Below, piece by piece: positions 24,501 to 37,478 of a DNA stretch of 64,000 bases. Location: NCBI GenBank assembly GCA_037954325.1, contig JBBMNZ010000030.1, positions 4,549,001 through 4,613,000 of the forward strand, written 5' to 3'. Made by a program: the position numbers and the translations under genes. Positions within the stretch are counted from its first letter, which is position 1. Each line of letters begins with the position of its first letter. The stretch is from Fistularia commersonii. Its lineage: Eukaryota > Chordata > Actinopteri > Syngnathiformes > Fistulariidae. Under the pieces are notes generated by a model. The model ran no database searches and was not told the origin of the DNA. It saw only the letters and a list, made by a program, of their open reading frames with translations.

Positions 24501-27500
24501 TCCGGAGCGGAACGCTGGAGACCGGCTCAGTGATCGACCGCTTCAGCGGCCCGGGCATCCCCAAGCCTCTGTTCAGCACCACCCACCAAACCACCTTCTT
24601 CTTCCACAGCGACTATTCGCAAAACAAACCGGGATTCCACATCACATATCAAGGTACGTGCCATAAATCACGCGGTAAAATTAAAAACCCGACGTCTGCG
24701 TGTGTCTCTCGCGACTTTCCCTGAAACCAGTGTCAACCTGAGAAATGAGTCGCTTGATTTAGAGAAGTGTCTAAATGTGATTTAAAGGACCGCACGTTGA
24801 ACCGCGACATGTGAGCTGTAAACCAAATGATATCGCTGTGCTGTTGAGATGAGAAATACATCAGTAACAATGCAAATGCTGACATTTCGAAACAAGTTCA
24901 GCACTTCATCTCGTGTTTTGGACCCGACTGAGTCTGCATTTCGAATGTTAATACCGGGTCCTGAAGCATGATGCTGGGAAAACAAATGCGAAAAATTCTA
25001 CAATGGGGGATTGGTGATACTTTGAAGGAGAATAGAATAAATCTCGAGATTTCAGGATTTTTATTGTCATGATGTAAGATTATGGTGATCCAGACAATGA
25101 AATTCTGACTTTGAGTACTCCCTTCACACTGGATGAAAAGCAGTGACAATAACTGACTTCTTGTTCTTTTTCTTTTGGCTTTTCCCTTCAGGGATCGCCT
25201 CCGCCAATCAACCTCCTCCATCTAACCCTACTCTCTGTAATCTCTTCTCTCACACCAACTGACTTCATATCCTCTCTCACTACGTCGCAGATGTCAAACT
25301 CTGGCCCGCGGGCCATATTTGTCCCGCACCGTAATTATATTTGGCCCGCAAAGCCATACCAAATGACTATCAGAGCTGGCTCGCCGCTTATTCGACAAAT
25401 CTCAGAATTTTCTGCTGGTGTTTTGGCACGAAAACCACAAGAGGACCCATAAACACCCTCTCCTCTGTATAAAGTAGTCATAGCAACCTTATGCTAATAC
25501 TGGCATCCTGCTACTTAGACAGAAAACAGCATTTTGCATTTGTGCAATATTAAGTCATATATTGTATAGTATTAAGTTAAGTATTAAGTGTTTGTTCCAT
25601 ATTTAGTTTTTAAGCAAAACGTGTTTGGGTCCTTATGAAAAGGTTCATTTTTATATCTGGAGGAAGATTTTTTTTTTCAATAAATATCAATAATGGCCTG
25701 CGACTTTGTCCCAGTTTTGAATTTTGTCCCAGTGTGTATTTGAGTTCGACACCCCTGCACTACCTCCATAAATCTTCCTCTAGACCTCCAATCCCAGCAT
25801 CCACCTACCAATATATTCGCTATCCTCCTCTCTACATGACCCAACCACCTCAGTCTGGCTTCTCTGACCTTCTCTCCAAAACCTCTAACACACACCGGTC
25901 CTCTGACGGACTCATTCCTGATGCTATCCATCATCATCACTCCCAAAGAGAACCTCGACATCTTCATCTGTCTGTCCTGTCTTTTCGTCATCTGGTCGAG
26001 CCCGTACGGCGTTGCTGGTCTCACCGCTGTCTTGTCCATCTTTCCTTTCATTCTGGCTGATATTCTTCCATCGGATATTTCCCCTGACACTTCTCTCACC
26101 CCATTCCAAGCTGTTCGGGTCCGTTTCTTTACCTTTTTTCCACACTCTTCGTTGCTCCGGATTGTTGACCTTAAGTACTTGACAGACAATAACCGGCAAT
26201 AACACAATTCTCACAGCAGGTCCACAGCCAGCCGCGATCGTTTTTCGCGGTTAGCACTTTGCGTTGCAACGTTACGATTCGGATCTGGGTCACGGTAGCT
26301 TTTGTAGGGGACGGCGTGGCTCGGAAAGGTAGAGCGGTCGTCCTTGGAACCGAACATTTCGCGTTGGATTCGCGCTCCTCCGAGTCGATCGAAGTGTTGT
26401 TGAGCAAAACGCCGCTCTTTCGCTGCCTTCCGCTGACGGTTCATTTATGACGGGTTAAATGCAGTGGTCAAATTATGCTTATTTTGTGCTCGATGTATAA
26501 CTGAATGTGACAATAAAGGTGTTTATTCTATACAACTGGCACACAATAGTATAGGAGCTAGTTTACAATACAATAAAATATTGAAAGGCTAAATATTGAT
26601 AATTTCTGCTCTTAACGCCAGCTTTTACAAAAACAATATACAGTGCGCAAAAAAAAGGGAACACTTGGAGTTACATTGTGTTGTTTAAATCTTCCCTTTA
26701 TGTTTTTGCACACTATATAACAACATGACTAAATTTAAAAGATCAACATGCAATTGTGTGCCAGAAAATACGATAAAGTACACACAAGCGTCACAATAAA
26801 CCTTTCATTTTCACGGTTCATCATATCTGGAAACCGCACGACCCAGCACCAATAGAAGCCTACAAGTCAAATGTAGCCAAATGGAGATTTACTGGGTGCG
26901 TCTTTGTCCCCCGAAACCACATCTCTTTGGCACTGAGATTCTGTGTCACACTGCAGCTCTGACCCCTCTTGTGTGACATCTCCGTTCACACTGTTTCACA
27001 CTGTTATCGACGGTTGGAGGCGTGAAAGAGTTCCTCTTTGAGCGTCAAGCCGGACGCGACGACTCGCCGCGTTCGTCCCGATTTGCGAAATTTCAAACAG
27101 ATTTAATTGAGTCTTTTCTCGAGTGTTCGCACATTTACGGCGTCTCATTTTCAGTGACATTTGTAAAAGACCTTATTCTTGTTTCTTCTTTAATCCAGAA
27201 AACAGGAGCATTGGCAGACTTGGCAGAATGGGTTTGTTTTTAGTTCAAAATGACACTTACTCTTCAATGAAATTGCAACCAAGGTTTTTCAGGTCTTGAG
27301 GAAAATAACGCAAAAGCTGATATTAAAATCAAGAAAATTATTAATAATAAAATAAATGAAATCAAAACTTTATTAGCTATTACTTTGGTTCTTAGGACGC
27401 GCCACCACTAATTAAAACCGTTCATCATTATTGTCAAAATCAGTTTCATAGTTCCTGCAAATTGTATATACGACAATTTTTCAATACAAGAATACTTGTG

Positions 27501-28324
27501 CTAAATAATTCAGAATGAAGAAAAATAGCAAAATTCATATTTTAAAAATTTTCACCTTTTTTTTGTTTGTTTTCTACATTTTTAGTTTAGTTTTTCTAGA
27601 TTTGACAACATTTTGCACAATTCAACGCAGTCATTTATTATACTTTATTTTGATGTTTTTGATAATATTATATAATATACAATAAATAATGTTAATAAAC
27701 CATTACAACTATATTATATATATATAAAAAAATAAATACAAATAAATAATTTGTATATATGATATAAGATAATAAAAATATTAATATCTTGACATATTTC
27801 AAAAATGTTCACCTTTTTTTGTTTGTTTTCTGCGTTTTTAGTTTAGTTTTTCTAGATTTTACATCAGTGACTCAGCAATTTATTATACTTTATTTTGATG
27901 TTTTTGATAATATTATATATTATACAATAAATAATATTAATAAACCATTATAACTATATTATATATATTAAAAAATAAAACAGGTAAATAAAAATACTTT
28001 TTTTTTATAATATAAAATAATAGAAATATTAATATTTTGATAATTTGGTGCTGCTACCCCCATGTGCGCCCTCATTGCTCATCAGGGATAAATAAGGTTT
28101 ATTCTGATTCTGATAAATAGAATTGCAAAGAAATCCATAGGAGAAATATACACTCACGACAAGACGTAAGATTCAGCAGACGAGGTGAGATGTTAATACT
28201 AATAACCTGGATAGTAAAGTGGCTGAAGCCGGCAGAGGGTGAGGGTGGAGTCGTGACATAACACTGCAGGGATGGTTATACAACAATATGTGGGTCCCGA
28301 TATAGTAAGAATCACCAATGTTCA

Positions 28325-28376
<52 letters not shown>

Positions 28377-31300
28377 CAGTAGCTCAAGTGTTTTTCAACA
28401 CGGTGGCAACTTAAATCATTCATTTAGTCTCCAGCAAGGTATTTTTCTTGTCGCTAGCTTTCAGTTGTATTGTTTTCACTGACAGATAAATACCGCTTAC
28501 GGTATGAAGGCTTTATTATGACAGAGAAAGTAATCAAAACGTAAGTAGATTTTATTTCTGTATACTAGACATACAGCAAGTAAGTGAAGTTTCAAAGCGT
28601 TTGAAAGCGGATAGCATTCACTCAATCAATGCAATATTTACCCACGTCATTCAAAACAAGCAGTCAAAAGATCCGTGCATCATCTTGACTGCACCAGATA
28701 TTGATCAGTTGGTGTTTTCTTTCGTCAAAGTGAGACTTATTGTCAATTTCTTCGCGTGCACTGGACATTCTGAGGAATGGAGACGTTTCTCACAATCTAA
28801 CAATGACATGAAATCAACAAAATAGTAAAAAAAAAAATAGAGTTCAAATTCAAAGTTAAGTGCAATGTTACATTAAAGCATGGAGTTTAAATGAAAGCGG
28901 ATACAGACTTGGTATTTCACGACATGAGAAAGTAGCAGCGGCGGTTGTTTTTTTTTTTTTTTTTTATCATACTAATGCTGGGCTTACATTTTACGATTTT
29001 CCAGTCGCAGAGTTGAAACGGGAAGTCGGAAGGAGATATTAAGAGTCGTCGAAGAGTCGTACAGGAGTGGCAGTGCGCTCCCATCACCAAGCTGACAGTC
29101 TTACAGTCTTGGCAGAATCTTTGCCTCGTCTCGGTGTTTACGTCAATATCAAACATGTCTGATTTTATCGCAACTTTTGAATAACAAAACCAATCGATGA
29201 GCTCCAACAAAACAGAAAAAAACAAGAAACCCGGTCCCGGCATCGTGGAAAAGCATTTCAAAATCTCCGTACCGTCTGAGACCTTCAAGAACTAGTCTTA
29301 TCCATGTGAGCTTGTGTGAGATGATAGTTGAAACAAGTTTTTTTAATAAATCTTTTTTTAAATCCACGCAGCCTACCAGCTCCAGAGCTGCCCGGACCCC
29401 CGGCCCTTCCGCAACGGCATCGTGATCGGCACGGACTTCAGCGTCGGGATGACGGTGTCGTTCGAGTGCCTCCCCGGTTACTCTCTGATCGGGGAGGCGT
29501 CGCTGACTTGCCTACACGGTATAAGCAGGAACTGGAATCACCCCTTGCCACGATGCGAAGGTAACTAATACCCCTTTCACGAACCTAGAAATTAAAAAAC
29601 GCGCAGCTAAGAATCTTCTATCTGAGATGCATTCAATGAAGAGGGTATTTTTATTTTTTATTTTGTTAGCATTTTTATTGAATATTGAGCATACGCTCCC
29701 AATTATTGTGAAATTTATCCGAGCACCCTCCAGACGTCATTTGAAGGCTACACCGCTAACGGTGGGGACTTGAATGCTGGAAAAAATTGTAACCAATCCA
29801 TCTCTTATCTCTAATGGCGACCGTTCAAAGAAACGGCAGAACACTCTGAAGTACAATTTATGAAAAGTATCATCTGGGGGGGTTGTTACGTGAGCTTCTG
29901 GACGGTTGCCGCGTGAAGCACTGAGGGCGATTCCGTCGTTGTGGTGTTCGGCAGCTCTCTGCGGGGGGAACATCACGTCGCTGAACGGGACCATCTACTC
30001 CCCCGGTCACCCCGAGGAGTACCCCAACTTCCAGGACTGCGTGTGGAGCGTGAGAGTCCCGCCGGGACACGGGATCTACATCAACTTCACCGTCCTGAGC
30101 ACGGAGCCTATATACGACTACATCACCGTCTGGTGGGTTTTAAGCCGGCTGCCGAACATTATAACAAATGGCGTTTCCGCGTCAACGTGTCTTTACTTAT
30201 TCTGTTTTTTTTCCATCTCCCTCCCACCATATGAAGGTTTTTCTTTCCTTTTATTTCATGTTTTTAAAGGTTCATTAGGCTCTGCTATACATACACACGC
30301 TCACATAGCATGTCATGTCCTCGAACATTTCCTCGGCGTTTCCCACTAATTGGCGAAATTCTGCCACGGTTGCTATGGCTACGGACATCTTTCCTTAAGG
30401 GATCTGTTAGGCTACATTTTTCTGTCATTGATTTAATGCTAAAATGTTGTTTTCCCTAATAAATGTTAAACATTAAGAAAGAAAAATAATCGGAGACGAA
30501 AAAGTAATCCCCGGGCAAAATACTCAAGATGATGAAGACGGGCTGAGAACTCGGAAAGGTTTTCTTTTTGTTTGTTTTTCTTTTTTTTTTTACCTCTTTT
30601 CCTCGAGCTTCCGTGCCCAGTGAACCCGTGAAGAGGCGCCACACTCCTCTTAAGCAAAGGCAAAGCCAAATCAAATCGCGCCGTTGAAGACATGGAGGGC
30701 GTTTTGGGGGCATTACGCGGTTTCATCCACGTTGTATCGCTTATCTGGGTTCGGGTGGCGAGCGATAAACCAGAGACGGTACCTTCCTTTTCACCGCCAT
30801 CAGCCTTGGCCCCTTTATGTGGGTGGTGGAAGCCAAAGGGAAGGGTGACCCAAGCTTCTTTCAAGCCGTCAGCCTGACGAATAATCAGAATCAGCAAAAC
30901 TTCATTTACACCTGAAGGGCATTCAATGACAGTCAATATATATATGGATGAATAAACACTGCTCAAAAAAATAAAGGGAACACTAAAATAACGCATCCCA
31001 GATCTGAATGAATGAAATATTCTTATGAAATACTTTGTTCTTTATATGGTTGAACGTGCTGACAACAAAAGCACACAAAAATGATCAATGGAAAATAAGA
31101 ATAAGAAAAAGAGTAAGAGTAAGAATAAGAATAACTTTATTTATCCCGAAGGAAATTGTTGTGCCAGAGTTACAAGAAAAACATAACAAATAATAGTAGA
31201 AAATTGTATAAACAGGATACAGAGAATAGGGTTAGATGGAGAAAGTTGACTCGCTGTGGCGACCCCTGACGGGAAAAGCCGAAAGAAGAAGAAGAAGTAG

Positions 31301-32502
31301 AAAATTGTATATAAAAAAAAAAAAGGAGTAAATTTATTGACCCATGGAGATCTGGATTTGGAGTTGCACTCCAAATTAGTTACAGGCTGATCCAACTTTG
31401 TAATGTAATCTCCTTAAAACAAGTCAAAATGGATCAGTGTTGCTTCCTTTGTGGACAGTTTGATTTTAACAAAAGTGTGATTGACTTGGAGTTACATTGT
31501 GTTGTTTAAGCGTTCCCTTTATTTTTTTGAGCAGTACCTGTATATACATTAAGTGTGCACTAAGCACCCGTTTCTAAGACACCACTGCCATCATGATGAT
31601 ACAAACTTTGTTTTAGGTTCCCCACTACTGGGGGGGACAGGGATCCTTTCCCGTCATGATCAATGCGATATAGATATAGATATAGTTTATACAGTTTATA
31701 TAGATATAGATATGTCTGTGGAGTTTTTCAGTCATCCAGGTCATGGTTAATTCTCATCAAAATCTTCTTCTTGTACCAACTGGACTTGATTTTATTCCCC
31801 ATGAAGACGTTTCAGCTTTTGCACAACCAATTTTATTTTTTACCTATTTAATGCCTGTTACATGTTGTCTGTTTAGCGCCGTCAACCAAAACAAATTCCT
31901 TGCAGTTGTGAAATTACTTGGCGAATAAAGTGATTCTGATCCGAGAGGCCTCTTCAGTTCTTCTTCAGTTCAGTTCAGAACTTATGAAGGCTCTGAAACG
32001 TCTTCAAGGGAAGAAAATCAAGTCCAGTTGCTATTAGAAGAAGATTTTGACCAGAATTAGATTCGATATATTCATCCCATCTTCAAAAAACATGCAGGAA
32101 ATGAATAAATTGTCCAGGTGTGTGAGTGAGAGGGTCGATGGCAGTTAGATGATTTAATATTTATTATTCTTTTTTCAATGAAATCATGATCTGATTAAAC
32201 AAAAAATTATTCTCACAGCAACTAAATTTGATTTTCTCCCCTTGAAGACGTTTCAGCTCTCGTCCGAGAGGCTTCGTAAGTTCTTATTCAGTTTAGTTCC
32301 TCAGGAACTGAAGAGGCTTCACGGATGAGAGGTGAAACATCTTAATGGGAAGAGAATCATTTCCAGTTGCTTCGAGAAGAAGATTTTGACCAACGTGAAA
32401 AATTATATTCGATTGAATTATATTTTAATTATAAAATCAATAAATTGTCCAGGTGTGTGAATGAAAGGGTAGATGGCCATAAGATGATGTTATTTATTTA
32501 TT

Positions 32503-32545
<43 letters not shown>

Positions 32546-32615
32546 TACATGTATGATATATTATATTATTATATAATTATTAATATATGCGATAATTATA
32601 ATAACAATAATAAGA

Positions 32616-32672
<57 letters not shown>

Positions 32673-32871
32673 GTTATTATTTTTGTTTATTTTATGTATT
32701 TTTTAATAAGATCATGATCTCTTTAAACAAAGAATTGTTCTGGCAGTAGCTGGATTCGATTCTCTTACCTTGAGAATCAGGTCCAGTTGCTAGACTTAGA
32801 TATACATATATTCATCCTATTGTCAAAAAACATGCAGGAAATTATTAAATTATTAAATTATTATTATTAAC

Positions 32872-32905
<34 letters not shown>

Positions 32906-35900
32906 TGTTCAGGTGTGTGAATGAGAGGGTCAATGATATTTTTTGTTTAATGAGATCCTGATGCAGTGGTGTCTTATCTGAGAGACAGGCCTGGTTCCAG
33001 AGGGCGTCCCCAAATTTGTCAATATGAGATTTTGATTACTTTCATATGCAAACAGCATGAACAGTACTCTTTTGGAGATCAGAGCCCTTCTTGTTATGAA
33101 CCCTTATACCCTTCTATCCTTTATCAAATCTTTTTCCTTGTTTCCATCCCCCTCTCTTCCTGAGTCTCCTAGCCTCAGCTCAAATAAACTTCATGAACAC
33201 AAGCTCAGAACCAGGATTCGCTCCTCCTCACGAATTTGGCGACAGCCCTGCCAAGCCATGTGCGGTCCGCCCGGTCGGTTTTCACAGATTCGGTTTACGC
33301 AGCGCGGTCCCTGACCTCGCTGTCGGTCGGATAAGGTGACGGGGGCCGCCTCTCCGCCGGGTGAAGCTTCGGCGGCGAAGGTGTGATTTTCACAGCGGCC
33401 TCCTCCGTCCGGCGGCGGCAGAACTGACAGCCGGTTAGGCTGCTAATTGGTCTCACGCTGGCTGGATTACTCGGGGCTCGCATTGTTCGAATTATCATAT
33501 AGGGCACAGATGTTGCCGGGGGGGTAATTCGGCTCACGCGATAATCGGACTGCCTGCATTCGAGGATCGGCAAAAAAAAAATATAAAAATCAACGCTTTA
33601 AATCGCAGAATGACACGACTCCGAGACCCTTATCGTGAGTGACAGCCCAATCGCCCTCTTCGAACAGCGGGATGCAGTTGTTTCATTTAACTCCACGATA
33701 ATGAGCCTGCTATTGGTTAGCCGCGGCCCGACAGCTGTTCAGAACAGTTATTGGATTTGAAATATGCTCTTCCTGTCTTTCCTCCCAGAAGACACTGGAT
33801 AATCCAGTTACTTATTATGAATTAGAGCGATATTAGATGGGGGGGGGGGGGGATGAATCCGAGCGAATCCGAGGGATTCACGTTTGATATATTAACAACC
33901 TTACAAAGTTATGAACGGAAACATCCCAGAGTAAGAACGAGGGAGTGGCCGCCGGCGTCATCGGGAAAACAATAATGAGCTCGGTGCGAGTTCGCTAATT
34001 CTTTACAATTACCGGTCTGAAGGGGTGGTTGTTTTCCCGCTTCACGGTATCCAACCCCCTTCAAGGTGGGTTCTGTGGATGTATGAGGAAGTGCGTTGTC
34101 CTGAATGGCCGCCCGACGTCGCGGTTTGGACGACGACGAAGAAAAACAGCCAAACACCACGCGATCGTGAGTTTTCCCTCTCTGGCGTGGTAACCATCTC
34201 TCATCACCCAATCCCTTTTTTTTTTACTATTTTTTTACTATTTTTAATTCTCTATTTTTCAGCCACAGCGGAATTGTCATAAATAGCCATTTTGCCACCG
34301 GAAATAACAATATTTATTCCGTCACGTTCAGTGCAAGACATTTCTCTCCCCATGTTTCGGTGAAAAAACAATCAAATCATTCCATTCGCTGACTTTTTGT
34401 CTTGTTTTTCTCGGCAGGGACGGACCGGACCAGTCATCTCCCCAGATTGGCCAGTTCAGCGGGAACACAGCCCTGGAGTCGGTCTACTCCACTTCTAATA
34501 TCATCCTCATCAAATTCCACTCGGATTTCTCCGGAGCTGGCTTCTTTGTCCTGAGTTATCACGGTAAGCAACGTCAGCCGCTTTCCCACCGGAAGATCTT
34601 TGCTAGAACCCTGTTTCTCGGTGCATTGGGCCAACAAAGGAACCAGGGACCATTGACCTCAGAGCTTATTATTATTATTATTATTATCATTATTATCATT
34701 ATTATCATTACTATTGTTGTTGTTGATGTTATTCTTATTATTGTAATTATTTTTGCAAATATAAATTATTATTATTATTATTATTATCATTATTATTGTT
34801 GTTGTTGATGTTATTCTTATTATTGTAATCATTTTTGTAAATATAAATTATTATTGTTATTATTATTATTGTTTTTTTTTTTTGTTTTTTTTGTATTTTG
34901 TAATGAGATCATGATTTTTATTAAACAAAGAATTGTTCTGGCAGTAGCTGGATTTGATTCTCTTACCTTGAGGAAGAGAATCAAGTCCAGTTGCTACGAA
35001 AGGAAGATTTTTACAAGACTTAGATGTAGACATATTCATCCTATTGTCACAAAACATGCAGGAAATTGATAATAATAATAATAATATTATAATAGACGAG
35101 GCTATTTTACGGTTCCATGGAAATACATAGGTTGAATCCATAAGCTAAATTTCAGAGTACCATTTTTAACTATTGCTGTCAACGGTAAGCTGTTCCCCTA
35201 CGACAAAACGGGTGGGAAATGGACCGACAAAGCGGTCAAAGCTCTTCCTGCCTGCCACACAACAGATGGGTATCCAGTTCTAACGGTGAAATAATTTGCC
35301 AAAATAAGTACGACGTTAGCTAACACAGGTGGTCCTCACTTTACGACGGTTAACGACGGGCTTTGCGATAATATTAAAATACGCGCGGAATGCGCTGGCA
35401 GCGGAGTTTTGAGCGAGTGTATTGTAAAATTGTATAATTAACCTTCATTCATGCAACATTAAATGAAAAAATGGCAGACGTGTATGCAAATACTGTACGG
35501 TAGAAACGACGAAATTCGCTCAACGGCGGACCCGTTAAGCGAATAGTGGGGTTTTCACGGGGCAAAAGCGACGCGGGGGGGGTAAATTGAAACACTTCAA
35601 TCCCCTTAAAAGTCATGAGTCCCCCCATGCAGAGCGTGAATGCAGCAGGTCCTTTGCTGTCTGTGGAAATGTAAACGGTTCCCCCTGGTGGAGGGGAGTT
35701 CCTGGAACTATATCGCGTTTCCAGAACGTCTCTGTCCAAAAGCGGTGTCCGGGCCGGAGGAGCTATCGGTGTTTCGTATCGTTGATACCTGATTTTGTCT
35801 TCTTAGTTGAACACGGTTTTCTCATTAACTATTTTTGTTTACTTCTTGTCTTTTTTTTTTTTTTTTTACCCGTAGGTTTTCAGTGGTTGTGCGGTAAAAC

Positions 35901-36852
35901 TATAATGCTATCATTAGGTGTAGCTGTAGCAACGGCATCGATCTGTTTGTTGTGTTTGGCTCGCCAACTTCATCCTCATTAAGGTCCTCTCAGACCTCCC
36001 TCCTCTGTATCAGTCAGGCTCTTGAAGTTTGCTTTTCCCCTTTTTTTTTTTTTCCCCCCTCTCTCCATTCTGAATGATGGCCCCTTTCGTCATTTCCCAT
36101 CACACTCGGGCCCTCGACGGTGATTTTAATAGTTTTCGCTTGGTAATTGAAATTCATATTCCCGGCGCTCTGAAGAGGATCTCGCTGGTCAACATCTTCC
36201 ATCTCCACTTTTTTTTCCGCTTTTTTCTTTCTTGGAGTGGTCTGTGGAAAATGAATCCTATCAGTCTTGCTGTCGTGTTAATCATCAGCCCGTGACTGTA
36301 AATAATAGCGGACGGGTCGGTGTTTATGGGTATGATCCTTCAGTGAGGAATGGGTTTAATTATTCCCGTTTTTTTTTTGTTTTTTTTTAAAACAAAAAAT
36401 ATTTACCTAAGCCTTTCGGGGCCAAGAATCAGAGCAGTAAACACACAAGTTAGGTCACTGAGTCAAATGGGAGTTTGTAAAAAATGCATGTATGTTTATA
36501 TATCAGGAGATACCGGAGTTTCATTTGAAACTCTAAATTGTCCAGACATGTGAATAAGTGAATGGGCAATTATTTTGACTGGGGGCCCACATTTTCTTAT
36601 TTAATTTTTATGCGCTTGCCAACTGGGTGTCATGTAAATTGAAGAAAATGAAAATTGCAATTTGAATATCAACGTTATTTGGCACCCTTATTTTAACTTT
36701 AAAATCATCTATGATCATATAAATGTACCTATATTACTTTGAATGAAATCATCCACACAAAATCAAACAAAAGGAAAACATAAGGCGTTTCTAAATTCAA
36801 TATTGAAAATACTGAATATATAATATATAAATAATATTTGTATTATATATTT

Positions 36853-36914
<62 letters not shown>

Positions 36915-37430
36915 TCTAGATAGATATATATAGATATATATATCAAATAAATAATATAATGATGTATAATAAATTATATAATAATATGTAATGATATATA
37001 ATAAAACAAATAATATATATATGTATAAAATATTCAAGAAAAATTGTTTTGCAGGCCAGATGAAAAAAGCAAAACGGGCTGGATGTGGCCTGAATGAACT
37101 TTCACACAGGCTTTAACTGGTTATTTTCACCTCAGGCTGGCAGCCCTGGTGGGGACACTATTCTTCCTTGTGACAATCTGCGGTGTGTGTGTGTGTGTTT
37201 GTGTGTGTTTTAGGAAGTCGGGTGATTTGGTGTCCTGCTATTGAAACGTTGTCTTTGGATAGAAAATAAATAAATAAGTAAACGTAGAGGGTGTGTGTGA
37301 CAAAACCCACTAAAATCTTACAAAATGGGGTATTCATGAAGACAGGGAGCAGGGTGAAGGTTTGTTTACTAGCATGTCTGTTAGCCTCACAATGGAAGTG
37401 TTTTATTACTGTCTTATACACATGCCCGCG

Positions 37431-37478
<48 letters not shown>

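Larger units (their letters stand above)
24654..29371 (+). other. csmd3: csmd3 intron CUB 12 / Sushi 12 (4.7 kb, repeat-rich)
   Basis: Holds an RTE-like fragment split by a hAT-like element, a second type of tRNA-derived SINE, a 75-bp relic of the miniature element, a tandem duplication, a LINE-type tail and a CA repeat. The parts at 24.7-25.1, 26.75-27.25 and 28.4-29.3 kb look unique. Confidence 0.8.
30133..34417 (+). other. csmd3: csmd3 intron within CUB 13 (4.3 kb)
   Basis: 30.1-30.9 kb looks unique; 30.88-32.95 kb is a cluster of a LINE-type tail, a miniature element with an insertion, foldback repeats and ATT tracts; 33.2-34.4 kb is GC-richer and without recognised repeats except a G run at 33,839. 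Confidence 0.8.
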
